Shown here piece by piece: positions 36,103-47,962 of a stretch of 64,000 nt of DNA (position 1 is its first letter; each line of letters opens with the position of its first letter). Source of the stretch: Tragulus kanchil (lineage: Eukaryota; Chordata; Mammalia; Artiodactyla; Tragulidae); NCBI GenBank assembly GCA_022376925.1, contig JAIOJX010000031.1:136976854-137040853 (forward strand), written 5' to 3'. Both the position numbers and the translations under genes were made by a program. The notes beneath the pieces were generated by a model. It worked only from the letters and a program-made list of their open reading frames with translations, was not told the origin of the DNA and made no database searches.

Positions 36103-38150
36103 AGAAAGTGACTCACACAGACAGCATCTACTCTTGCTGATAGAGACAATAGTCTTAGGACCCTGAAGTTTGCAGGACTTTATGGAGGAGACCAAGTTGA
36201 AAGTGGAGTCAGAAACTGGATAAGCAGAAAGGAACAGTCCAAAGGTGGGGCAGTGGACAGAAACATGAGGTGAACATGATGATTTTTTTTTTTTTTTTTG
36301 GTTTGTTTTCTTCATGAAGTGTTGTAAAGCTAACAGGGGTTGGAAGCAAGGAATTGCAGGTAGCAGTAAAGTTGTAAAGGCTGTCAAAAAGTGGAGACTT
36401 TATTTGGGAAACATTGATATTGGAGTATTATAAAAATGATATTCTAACCATGACATAAACATGTCTGTTACCCACCCTTCATTCCTCTCTTTTCTTCACT
36501 CACTCAACAAATATTTTTTGACCATCTCCTTTGTGAAAATCCCTGATACAAGAAAATTGACGTGATCGTAAATTACAGAAGATGGGCAGAGGCTGGTGGG
36601 AAGCAGGATGTCCAGAAAGCCTGTCACAGTGATCCAGGATTGTGGTCATGTTACTGGATGGAAAAAATGGCTAATTTTTTTTAAACACCCACGAGTATAT
36701 GCCAAATATTTTATAATAACTATTAATGGAATATAACTGTTAAAATTGTGAATCACTATATTGTACATGTATAATTTATATAATGTTATGGATCAACTAT
36801 ACTTCAGTAAAATATAAAGTATGTATATTATATTGAGAAAAAAAGATTATATGTCAGATACAATGTTAAATACTTATATATGTTATATATTATCCTCATA
36901 ATACTATAAAGTAGATGGTTTTATTATACAATTTACCAGTGAGGGAACTGAGGCTTAGTGAGATTAATTGATACAGTCACTCAGCAAATAATAGTGTAAA
37001 TATCATTTGTTTAGCAGATCAAAGTTTCAAAGGACGATCTGTGTATTGCTAATAAAATGTAACAATTCTTTTAGTGTTCTTCCTCCAGACCATCAAATGA
37101 GTGCGAACTGCCTTCTTTCGGTATAAGGTGCTGTTTCCATGCTCAGTGAACAAACAGCATGAGGGATTCCTCGGAGGTGCACTCTGTAGTTACACAGACC
37201 ACCCATAAAAAACCCTGGCAGAGCAACAGAAAGTGACTCACACAGACAGCATCTACTCTTGCTGATAGAGACAATAGTCTTAGGACCCTGAAGTTTGCAG
37301 GACTTTATGGAGGAGACCAAGTTGAAAGTGGAGTCAGAAACTGGATAAGCAGAAAGGAACAGTCCAAAGGTGGGGCAGTGGACAGAAACATGAGGTGAAC
37401 ATGATGATTTTTTTTTTTTTTTTTGGTTTGTTTTCTTCATGAAGTGTTGTAAAGCTAACAGGGGTTGGAAGCAAGGAATTGCAGGTAGCAGTAAAGTTGT
37501 AAAGGCTGTCAAAAAGTGGAGACTTTATTTGGGAAACATTGATATTGGAGTATTATAAAAATGATATTCTAACCATGACATAAACATGTCTGTTACCCAC
37601 CCTTCATTCCTCTCTTTTCTTCACTCACTCAACAAATATTTTTTGACCATCTCCTTTGTGAAAATCCCTGATACAAGAAAATTGACGTGATCGTAAATTA
37701 CAGAAGATGGGCAGAGGCTGGTGGGAAGCAGGATGTCCAGAAAGCCTGTCACAGTGATCCAGGATTGTGGTCATGTTACTGGATGGAAAAAATGGCTAAT
37801 TTTTTTTAAACACCCACGAGTATATGCCAAATATTTTATAATAACTATTAATGGAATATAACTGTTAAAATTGTGAATCACTATATTGTACATGTATAAT
37901 TTATATAATGTTATGGATCAACTATACTTCAGTAAAATATAAAGTATGTATATTATATTGAGAAAAAAAGATTATATGTCAGATACAATGTTAAATACTT
38001 ATATATGTTATATATTATCCTCATAATACTATAAAGTAGATGGTTTTATTATACAATTTACCAGTGAGGGAACTGAGGCTTAGTGAGATTAATTGATACA
38101 GTCACTCAGCAAATAATAGTGTAAATATCATTTGTTTAGCAGATCAAAGT
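35901..38150 (+). repeat. Tandem duplication 14 (unit 1,125 bp)
   Basis: 35901-37027 recurs at 37026-38150, including a T-run at 36282-36299. It begins inside the second copy of duplication 13, so acgatctgtgtattgctaat occurs at about 34800, 35908 and 37034. The content includes an antisense MIR (36880-37010) and an L1-like AT-rich end (36690-36830). Confidence 0.96.
36880..37010 (-). mobile_element. MIR fragment, antisense
   Basis: tatcctcataatactataaa, then ccagtgagggaactgaggct and cactcagcaa. It is duplicated at about 38005-38135. Confidence 0.6.
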
Positions 38151-38925
38151 TTGTAAATATTCCTGTTGACCTTCTTTTGTTTAATCCTCTGCCTATGTGT
38201 TAGGCCTCCTAAATACCATTATTCTCATTTTTTATTTTATATTAGCACAGAAGAACATAGAGAATCATGACTTGCCTGGGCAGTCACTCATCAGAGAGTA
38301 AACACCTGCTGTATGCCACGCCTTTTTCTAGGCAATGGGGACATAGCAGTGGACAAGATAGATCAAGATGCCTGTCCTCTGGGAGTTGTTTTCTGATAGG
38401 GATGAATAACAGTGAAACATATAAGTAAACAACATCAAATTATCTCTAGAGGTGACAAGTACTGTGAAGTAGACTAAGGTAAAGTTGTAACTGAGGAGTG
38501 CTGCCATGGTCGAATGTGAAGGCTTTTCTAGAGAAGAGATGACATTTGTGACCTGCATAACAAGAGGGTCTCATACAATAATCTAAAGGGAAAACCTTCC
38601 AAGGAAGAGGGCAGCAAGAGCAGAGGCCCTGTGATAGGAACATAGTTGGCGTGTTCAAAGGACAGAGAGACCCCAGTATGGCCAAAATGTGGTGAAAGAA
38701 GAAGCGAGAAAAATGAGAAAGCAGTAGGCTGGAACTAGGTCATGTAAGGACTTGTAGGCTGTGGTGCGCAGTTTGGTTCTTATTCTGTAAGCAATAGGAA
38801 TTCCATGAAGAGTTTTAAACAGAGTGTCTGTGTGTATGCATATGGGAGGTGATGATCTAATTTGCACCAATTTTGTCACCAAAATCCTGTTAGCCCTTCC
38901 CTCATAAACTATCTTAATTGAATCT
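38151..38925. other. Unique sequence with MIR/L2 remnants
   Basis: About 38290-38420 (gtatgccacgcctttttcta, ggacatagcagtggacaaga, ctctgggagttgttttctga) resembles antisense L2. No gene recognised. Confidence 0.45.
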
Positions 38926-39144
38926 TCTCTTTTCATTTCTTTTATTATTATTTTATTTGTGTGTGTGTGTTTGGCTGCATCGGATCTTAGTTGCAGGATC
39001 TGGTAGGATCTTTCTTTGTGGCACATGGGTTCCAGAATGCTCAGGCTCACTCACTGTGGTGCACACGGCCTTAGTTGCTCTACACCATGTAGAATATTAT
39101 TAATACTTCCCTAACTAGAAATAGAACTCTCTCTTTTCATTTCT
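38926..39144 (-). mobile_element. Truncated CHR-type SINE, antisense, with 15-bp target-site duplication
   Basis: tctcttttcatttct at 38926-38940 and again at 39130-39144 flanks gtgtttggctgcatcggatc, tctttgtggcacatgggttc and ccttagttgctctac. The tRNA head is degraded or missing. Confidence 0.75.
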
Positions 39145-39146
39145 AT

Positions 39147-41383
39147 AGCAGCATTCAGTTACAACAGCAACAGTAACAATCAATTTAAAAGACCTTGTAC
39201 ACTCTGTGTGAGAGGAGATACTGAGTTTGTATATGTGCATGCTTGGTTGCACAGTTGTGTCTGACTCTTTGTGACACAATGGACCACAGCCCACCAGGTC
39301 CTCCTATTCATAGAATTGTCCAGGCAGGAATAGTGGAATGGGTTGTCCTTTCCTATTCCGAAGGATCTTCCCTACACAGGGATTGAGCCCACGTCTCTTG
39401 CACTGGCAGATAGATTCTTTACCACTATTCCACCTGGGGAGCCTTTGAGTGTGTGTGTGTGTATATAAGTGTGTGTGTTCTTGTGTACTTTATGAACCTA
39501 AAAGCAGAAAGTATTATAATATTATGAAGGATAACACCACTCATAATAGAATGTGTTAATTACTATTAGGAAGTTTTCAGAGAGACTTCATTGGTTTAGA
39601 CAACAATTTTGGTGATTTGAAGAAAATTTTGAAAATAGAGAAAAATAGTTCCAACTTTGTCCCTATAAAGAAGAGAACTGTTGGGATAGAACTGGCCATG
39701 AAAAATTCTTTCTGTGAAAAGCAATGGGGTGAAGGGTCCCACTTGGGCTAGTGTTAAAAACCTAAGGTAGTTATGGTAGGTGGTTTGTGAATTGAAAGTT
39801 TCTGAAATGCTATTTTCACAATGAAAGTGTTCTTCAGCCGTTGAATAGTCCCCTAACCAGATTTTCACTCTGAAGCAATGTGTTGTAGTAGACATTTTAG
39901 ATCTGAGTGCTCTGTCATACAAATAGAAACAACATTGCCCTAAATAGGCCTGTGATTTGAAAAGAAGTTACCTACTTGCCAATTAGGATCTGTAAGTTAC
40001 CTTATTTATTTTTATTGAAATAACATCTGCATTCTAATGTATTCACTTACTTTTTATTTAAAAACTCTAGTTGTCCTGAAGATTATAGCTAATGGCCCAC
40101 TCTAAGGTTACTTCTCCTTTTGATGAGTAGGAGATTTCATCCCAGAGAAATAAAGTTGGATGTTTTCATTTGTTAGGAATTTGATGAGACTCTGAGTAAT
40201 TACTTTTTCTCATCCTTTTGAGTAAAGTCAACTTTTAAAGTCTTTATTAAATAAAATAGATTTTAAGCAGCATTCAGTTACAACAGCAACAGTAACAATC
40301 AATTTAAAAGACCTTGTACACTCTGTGTGAGAGGAGATACTGAGTTTGTATATGTGCATGCTTGGTTGCACAGTTGTGTCTGACTCTTTGTGACACAATG
40401 GACCACAGCCCACCAGGTCCTCCTATTCATAGAATTGTCCAGGCAGGAATAGTGGAATGGGTTGTCCTTTCCTATTCCGAAGGATCTTCCCTACACAGGG
40501 ATTGAGCCCACGTCTCTTGCACTGGCAGATAGATTCTTTACCACTATTCCACCTGGGGAGCCTTTGAGTGTGTGTGTGTGTATATAAGTGTGTGTGTTCT
40601 TGTGTACTTTATGAACCTAAAAGCAGAAAGTATTATAATATTATGAAGGATAACACCACTCATAATAGAATGTGTTAATTACTATTAGGAAGTTTTCAGA
40701 GAGACTTCATTGGTTTAGACAACAATTTTGGTGATTTGAAGAAAATTTTGAAAATAGAGAAAAATAGTTCCAACTTTGTCCCTATAAAGAAGAGAACTGT
40801 TGGGATAGAACTGGCCATGAAAAATTCTTTCTGTGAAAAGCAATGGGGTGAAGGGTCCCACTTGGGCTAGTGTTAAAAACCTAAGGTAGTTATGGTAGGT
40901 GGTTTGTGAATTGAAAGTTTCTGAAATGCTATTTTCACAATGAAAGTGTTCTTCAGCCGTTGAATAGTCCCCTAACCAGATTTTCACTCTGAAGCAATGT
41001 GTTGTAGTAGACATTTTAGATCTGAGTGCTCTGTCATACAAATAGAAACAACATTGCCCTAAATAGGCCTGTGATTTGAAAAGAAGTTACCTACTTGCCA
41101 ATTAGGATCTGTAAGTTACCTTATTTATTTTTATTGAAATAACATCTGCATTCTAATGTATTCACTTACTTTTTATTTAAAAACTCTAGTTGTCCTGAAG
41201 ATTATAGCTAATGGCCCACTCTAAGGTTACTTCTCCTTTTGATGAGTAGGAGATTTCATCCCAGAGAAATAAAGTTGGATGTTTTCATTTGTTAGGAATT
41301 TGATGAGACTCTGAGTAATTACTTTTTCTCATCCTTTTGAGTAAAGTCAACTTTTAAAGTCTTTATTAAATAAAATAGAATTT
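39147..41383 (+). repeat. Tandem duplication 15 (unit 1,119 bp)
   Basis: 39147-40265 recurs at 40267-41383. The two copies appear identical over almost the whole unit; the join is aatagattttaagcagcattc. A 108-codon open frame on the - strand occurs in both copies only because the DNA is duplicated. Confidence 0.97.
39237..39443 (-). mobile_element. Bov-tA SINE, antisense, diverged
   Basis: gttgtgtctgactctttgtg, then ccaggcaggaatagtggaat and attccacctggggagcc (tRNA head complement). A (GT)n tract follows. It is duplicated at 40356-40562. Confidence 0.85.
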
Positions 41384-42419
41384 ATAGCATTTTAAATTTG
41401 TATCTATTTTTGTGGGGTTGTTCCATCATATTTTCTCCTATCCATTTAAATCATATTGAAGACTGCCTGAAATGGCATTTTCACGACAATTCTGGGAACC
41501 ATCCTTCGACTGTATGTTATTTACTGCTGATATATGTATTCTGGTGTTTCTTGCCTTCTATCATACATAAATTCTAGTGGCATATTGAATACTATAGAGA
41601 GGAACTGACTGATGGTAAATCAAAACATTTTACAGCATACTGTTGGGAATGTTGGATTCATTGCTATAAAGAAATTATGTTTGATCAGTATTTTCAGAGC
41701 TTCCTAATACTGTAGTTTGTTCGTCTTCTTAATGTTAGTTATATTTAAGCTCAAAATTGGGTTCATTTTAATAATGCATAATATATGCTACAGTAAATCT
41801 TTTCCACACAAATAAGAATACTAAATGTTCAACACGACGTTTGATTAGAACCATTAAGCCCAACAACTTGTATTTAACAAAACAGTGTTAATTATATAGT
41901 CAACTGGATAGTTCATTCTTTACTGTAGAAGCTATATATTAGAATAAAGTTATTTTAATATATAAGGTGCCAAAGGAAAATTGGCTAACAAGAAAGCAAA
42001 TAGCTTTATGCAGTGAAGATGTCAAATGAACAGTTAACTCACAGTCATTTTTTTAGAGAATATGTAAGTTGGGTTTTATTTTTAGTTCCTATCTTGCCTT
42101 TGTATTTAAATGATGGAAAATGACTCTCAGTCCCTAAAGTACTCTTAATGTATCATTCAAAATAGCCCTGACAGGCTAGCCCCTCTGGTACGGTGAGATT
42201 TATGGCTTTCCATTCCTTGGTGTTCCATTACTCTGTCTGCACCATCACATTGATTAGTGGGTAGTGGAGAGCAAGGAAGGAGAGGCGACTGCTTAGAGCC
42301 AGCTAGTGTCCATCATTTTAATGAACTGCTTAGAGATGGTTAATATTGTCCTTGGTTTTCATTATTGCCGATGATGACCAGATCATTTTAAATGTTTCCC
42401 CCTCTTCTTCTTTTTTCAG
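41384..42419. other. PHKB: Unique sequence, PHKB intron upstream of the first exon seen
   Basis: AT-rich single-copy sequence without recognised repeats; it ends in the pyrimidine tract and AG at 42419. Confidence 0.6.
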
Positions 42420-42475
42420 GGCCCACTGGAAAATGATTTGGTTGTTTATGTAGCACTCATAGCAGAAAGCCAACG
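42420..42475 (+). CDS. PHKB: PHKB exon (begins GPLENDLVVYVALIAESQR)
   Basis: This is a 56-nt coding exon of phosphorylase kinase beta. The acceptor is a pyrimidine tract ending cttcttttttcag, and the donor is CG|gtaaga. It reads GPLENDLVVYVALIAESQ plus the first two bases of an Arg codon completed by the next exon (phase 0 in, phase 2 out). The preceding exon was not found in the window. The last 15 nt and the donor recur at 43550, where a tandem duplication starts. Confidence 0.92.
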
Positions 42476-42982
42476 GTAAGAAATCCAGACAGGTGGTATG
42501 TTCTTCTGAGAGAGAAGGAAGAGGGTTGATTGCTTTAGGCTTGTCATATTGCATATGGTAGTAGAAATGAGTTTCATAGACCCCTTGACAGGGTCTCCAG
42601 GATGTTGCAATGTCACTTCAAGTGTCAAAATAACATACTTTTCATGTTTGAAAACAATTTTGTTTTAGTTGTTGTAACTATTAAAGTATGTGACCAGTGC
42701 CAGTGTTGCCCAGCATATAGTTTTGAGAAATTAATGCAAAAAGATTATGGGAATACCCCGAGTTAGTACTTACCTTCCTGCCAGCCCCCAGAGCTTACAG
42801 CTGATGCTCTGTGAAGAAACTCCGCCCTCAAGATGACCTGTGGATTCCAGTGCAGACGACATATTGCTGACATGTAACAGATGATCACATGCTCCCAGCT
42901 AGCACAGCCCCTCCTTTTTACTCCTCCCCCTTTACCATTGTTTTTATAAATGCATCATATTTTTTGCCTTTATTTTTTTCAG

Positions 42983-43076
42983 CCTTCAAGTTTTTCTGAA
43001 CACATATGGTATTCAGACTCAGACTCCTCAACAGGTGGAACCCATTCAGATCTGGGCCCAACAGGAGCTTGTAAAG
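42983..43076 (+). CDS. PHKB: PHKB exon, first copy ([13 protein letters not shown]...)
   Basis: This is a 94-nt exon. The acceptor is tatttttttcag|C and the donor AAG|gtaagtg, a near-consensus site. The first base completes the Arg codon of the previous exon; the exon then reads [17 protein letters not shown] and on to QQELVK, matching phosphorylase kinase beta. It ends in phase 0, as the next exon at 53805 requires. It lies in the first copy of a 1,089-bp tandem duplication, and an identical exon occurs at 44072. Because 94 is not a multiple of three, only one copy can be used in frame. Confidence 0.93.
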
Positions 43077-43549
43077 GTAAGTGATGCTGCTTCTTGTCTC
43101 CTTGCTCTTGTACAACAGCAAGATGATTACTTAGTTTACAGTCAAGAAGCATATTTAAAATCCAATTCTAAATAGGGCCATTGATCCAAAAATCTTTCTG
43201 ATTAAGTTAAGAGACCCACATCAGACATTATTACTAAAAGACAACTGCATTGTATGTATATGCATTATACTCATAAGCATTGGTAATTTTTACTCCATTC
43301 TAAAGTTTGTTACTAAACTGGACTGACCACTTAAATTGGCCTTGATTTTAGTAGTGGTGTATGGAATTAACCTTTACATGTGACTTATTTTCCCTTTGAT
43401 TAACTATGAAAGAAATATTCTTACCTTAATATTGTTGGTAATAACTACTGCCCTTTATCTCTTGCCTTACCTTTTGGAGTCTAAAGTAATTCCTACCCTG
43501 TTTGGTTTGCTGGTTCTCAGTATAATTATAAAGTTGAATCTATCTTTAT

Positions 43550-43564
43550 AGCAGAAAGCCAACG
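43550..43564 (+). pseudogene. PHKB: Duplicated tail of the PHKB exon at 42420, without acceptor
   Basis: AGCAGAAAGCCAACG followed by gtaagaaatcc repeats the last 15 nt and donor of the exon at 42420-42475. The rest of the exon and its splice acceptor are missing because the tandem duplication begins inside the exon. It cannot work as an exon and marks the left end of the second copy. Confidence 0.85.
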
Positions 43565-44071
43565 GTAAGAAATCCAGACAGGTGGTATGTTCTTCTGAGA
43601 GAGAAGGAAGAGGGTTGATTGCTTTAGGCTTGTCATATTGCATATGGTAGTAGAAATGAGTTTCATAGACCCCTTGACAGGGTCTCCAGGATGTTGCAAT
43701 GTCACTTCAAGTGTCAAAATAACATACTTTTCATGTTTGAAAACAATTTTGTTTTAGTTGTTGTAACTATTAAAGTATGTGACCAGTGCCAGTGTTGCCC
43801 AGCATATAGTTTTGAGAAATTAATGCAAAAAGATTATGGGAATACCCCGAGTTAGTACTTACCTTCCTGCCAGCCCCCAGAGCTTACAGCTGATGCTCTG
43901 TGAAGAAACTCCGCCCTCAAGATGACCTGTGGATTCCAGTGCAGACGACATATTGCTGACATGTAACAGATGATCACATGCTCCCAGCTAGCACAGCCCC
44001 TCCTTTTTACTCCTCCCCCTTTACCATTGTTTTTATAAATGCATCATATTTTTTGCCTTTATTTTTTTCAG

Positions 44072-44165
44072 CCTTCAAGTTTTTCTGAACACATATGGTA
44101 TTCAGACTCAGACTCCTCAACAGGTGGAACCCATTCAGATCTGGGCCCAACAGGAGCTTGTAAAG
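44072..44165 (+). CDS. PHKB: PHKB exon, second copy of the 94-nt exon
   Basis: This is an identical copy, 1,089 bp downstream, of the exon at 42983-43076, with the same acceptor and donor. If both were spliced in, the 94-nt addition would shift the frame and truncate the protein. Either this is an artefactual duplicate and one copy should be removed, or it is a real duplication that would have to be spliced exclusively. I favour artefact because the same kind of duplication occurs throughout the window. Confidence 0.8.
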
Positions 44166-44521
44166 GTAAGTGATGCTGCTTCTTGTCTCCTTGCTCTTGT
44201 ACAACAGCAAGATGATTACTTAGTTTACAGTCAAGAAGCATATTTAAAATCCAATTCTAAATAGGGCCATTGATCCAAAAATCTTTCTGATTAAGTTAAG
44301 AGACCCACATCAGACATTATTACTAAAAGACAACTGCATTGTATGTATATGCATTATACTCATAAGCATTGGTAATTTTTACTCCATTCTAAAGTTTGTT
44401 ACTAAACTGGACTGACCACTTAAATTGGCCTTGATTTTAGTAGTGGTGTATGGAATTAACCTTTACATGTGACTTATTTTCCCTTTGATTAACTATGAAA
44501 GAAATATTCTTACCTTAATAT

Positions 44522-46715
44522 TGTTGGTAATAACTACTGCCCTTTATCTCTTGCCTTACCTTTTGGAGTCTAAAGTAATTCCTACCCTGTTTGGTTTGCT
44601 GGTTCTCAGTATAATTATAAAGTGACATCTGAATCTATCTTTGATACAGTTGCATATGTGTTGGATCGAATTAAAAGGTAACTTTTGAGGCCTTCTGCAT
44701 GCACTTCTCTAGAGATGGATCCAGCAGTGCCTGAGTTTAAGAATATTGCTCTCATTAGGGACAGGAAATTGTTCATCTCTGCTAATTATCTCTAAACCAC
44801 TGTTTTTATTTGGTAATTGTTAAAAGCAATACAGGAACGAATTCTGCAGTGTTTGGTGGTAGTGTTTAGAATTATTTCTAAACACAAGTGATCAAGATGA
44901 AGTCAGTTGAATTGATATAAATCTTTTTGATGAAAGTCTTGACATTACAAAAAGAATAAAAGTGAGGTACAAGTTTCAGAGAAAATGCAGAGCCCCAGTG
45001 TTGTTGCTAATCAGACTGTACCTTTACCCACTGGCCACAAAACCAGAACCTCAGTGTCAGATAACCCAGAGCACCAGCTCTTCAAATGTCCTAACAAATT
45101 TGGAGCCTCCCCCCTGCCCAAATTAAAGAGATATAGCTGAAAATGAAAGGAACCCCAGGTAACAGTTTAAAATCACACTAAGAGTAATGGCGGGAATCTG
45201 GGCTTCATGGTAGAAGGGGCTAAATGAGGCCAGGGAGGGAAGAATCCCCAAGGTAAGAAGCGGAAGCAGCATGGAAGGACTGAAAACCTAAGGCTCTAAC
45301 ACTGTGCACTTATCATTCAGGTACAGGCTGTATTTGCTGATTTATTTCAATGGTCTCTCTCTCTCTGAAAGCTCCAGAGAATGGTAACAAAGGTTATTAT
45401 TCTTTGATAAGCATGCTTTCAAAGCAAAATAACCTGAATCTGGCTTTTCAGGCCTAATTTATATTAACAACTCTTGTGTAGAGTCTGCATTCTACCAGAC
45501 ATCTATGCAGTCAAGATTTAAAAGACCAACATGGCTCCAAATGACTTGATTGTGGCATTTCATTCATTCATCAGCAATACCTGCTCTTGTGCAAAGAGTA
45601 CTTGTAGCACAATGACGTTGGTAATAACTACTGCCCTTTATCTCTTGCCTTACCTTTTGGAGTCTAAAGTAATTCCTACCCTGTTTGGTTTGCTGGTTCT
45701 CAGTATAATTATAAAGTGACATCTGAATCTATCTTTGATACAGTTGCATATGTGTTGGATCGAATTAAAAGGTAACTTTTGAGGCCTTCTGCATGCACTT
45801 CTCTAGAGATGGATCCAGCAGTGCCTGAGTTTAAGAATATTGCTCTCATTAGGGACAGGAAATTGTTCATCTCTGCTAATTATCTCTAAACCACTGTTTT
45901 TATTTGGTAATTGTTAAAAGCAATACAGGAACGAATTCTGCAGTGTTTGGTGGTAGTGTTTAGAATTATTTCTAAACACAAGTGATCAAGATGAAGTCAG
46001 TTGAATTGATATAAATCTTTTTGATGAAAGTCTTGACATTACAAAAAGAATAAAAGTGAGGTACAAGTTTCAGAGAAAATGCAGAGCCCCAGTGTTGTTG
46101 CTAATCAGACTGTACCTTTACCCACTGGCCACAAAACCAGAACCTCAGTGTCAGATAACCCAGAGCACCAGCTCTTCAAATGTCCTAACAAATTTGGAGC
46201 CTCCCCCCTGCCCAAATTAAAGAGATATAGCTGAAAATGAAAGGAACCCCAGGTAACAGTTTAAAATCACACTAAGAGTAATGGCGGGAATCTGGGCTTC
46301 ATGGTAGAAGGGGCTAAATGAGGCCAGGGAGGGAAGAATCCCCAAGGTAAGAAGCGGAAGCAGCATGGAAGGACTGAAAACCTAAGGCTCTAACACTGTG
46401 CACTTATCATTCAGGTACAGGCTGTATTTGCTGATTTATTTCAATGGTCTCTCTCTCTCTGAAAGCTCCAGAGAATGGTAACAAAGGTTATTATTCTTTG
46501 ATAAGCATGCTTTCAAAGCAAAATAACCTGAATCTGGCTTTTCAGGCCTAATTTATATTAACAACTCTTGTGTAGAGTCTGCATTCTACCAGACATCTAT
46601 GCAGTCAAGATTTAAAAGACCAACATGGCTCCAAATGACTTGATTGTGGCATTTCATTCATTCATCAGCAATACCTGCTCTGTGCAGAGTACTTTGTAGG
46701 GCACGTAGACAAAAT
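44522..46715 (+). repeat. Tandem duplication 17 (unit 1,094 bp)
   Basis: 44522-45616 recurs at 45616-46715. The last 40 bp of the first copy is a garbled version of the second (ctcttgtgcaaagagtactt against ctctgtgcagagtactttgt). It begins inside the second copy of duplication 16, giving three copies of gttggtaataactactgccc. Confidence 0.96.
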
Positions 46716-47962
46716 GAGTCTGTCCCTGTTCTCGGTCAGTGACCTCTGTGTCTTGTGGGATGACAAAAACATAATGACAATCCACTTTGATCAGTAGCAT
46801 GATAAATGTTAGTACAAGGTGCTGAGAAATCATAGATGTGGTAGAAAGCATTCTGTGACAAAATATTCTTATTGGGTTGGCCAAAAAGCTCCTTTGGTTT
46901 TTAAGTAAAAATAAAAGACATTTTCCATTTTCACCAAGAACTTTATTGAACAGCATAGTCATCATTTTGTTCCACTACTTTCTGCCATTTTTCAGGCACC
47001 TTCATAATCCCATTTTCCCAAAACTTTTTGAGCAGAGAACTCTTCTAAGTGCCTTTTAGAGTATTCCAAGGAATTTGATTCTATTAACAGTATTTGGTAA
47101 AGACAAAAATAAATGGAAATCTGAAGGTGCAATGTCTCAAATACAGCAGATAAATCAGAACTTCCCAGCCAAGTTGTAACAGTTTTTACCTGGTCATCAA
47201 AAAAAAAAAAAATGTGGTCTTCCATTATCCTGATAAAAAATTACACATTTTATGTTGACTGATTCTGTATGCTTTTCATCAAGTGCTGCTTTCAGTTGGT
47301 CTACTTGGGAGCAATACTTGTTGGAATTAATCGTTTGGTTTTCCTGTAGGAGCTCACATAGAGGACTCCCTTCCAATCCCACCATATACACAGGATCACC
47401 TTCTTTGGATGAAGACCAGCCCTCGGTGTGGTTGGTGGTGGTTCATTGGGCTTGTCTCTCACTCTCTTCCCTTCCACATTATTGCATAGTATATCCATGT
47501 TTCATTGCCCGTCACAATTTGTTTTAAAAATGGAATGTTTTTGTTACAGTTAAGTAGAGAATCACATGTGGAAATACAGTCAAGATTTTTTTTAGCTTTA
47601 CTTATGTGGAACCCAAACATCAAAGTGATTAGCATAACCAAACTGGTGCAAATGATTTTCGGTGTTTGATTTAGGTATTTTAAGTATATTGACTGTCTCC
47701 TATGTGATAGAACATTGTTTGTTTTCAGTTAATTCCTCCATTTGATTATGATCAACTTCAACTGGTCTACCTAAATATGGAGTATTGTCTAGGGAGAAAT
47801 CTCTAGCATGAAACTTAACAAACCATTTTAGACACATTGTATCAATCACAACACCTTATATATACACTGCATAAACCTTTTCTTGCATTTCAGTTGTGTT
47901 TTTACATTTGTTTTGCTAATCATGCTGACTTCGCCAATTGTCTTCCTGTATTTTACTGTGCA

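Larger units (their letters stand above)
42458..44636 (+). repeat. Tandem duplication 16 (unit 1,089 bp), duplicates a PHKB exon
   Basis: 42458-43549 recurs at 43547-44636. The unit begins inside one PHKB exon and contains the whole next exon. Near the right end the first copy reads aagttgaatctatctttata where the second reads aagtgacatctgaatctatc then tttgata, so bases are missing just before the join. Confidence 0.97.

Noticed and set aside
1..42419. Search for earlier PHKB exons by translation
   Set aside because: I could not recognise any segment matching the expected upstream residues (the region ending near ...RFSNQ), so none is claimed. A tool search could still find a small exon.
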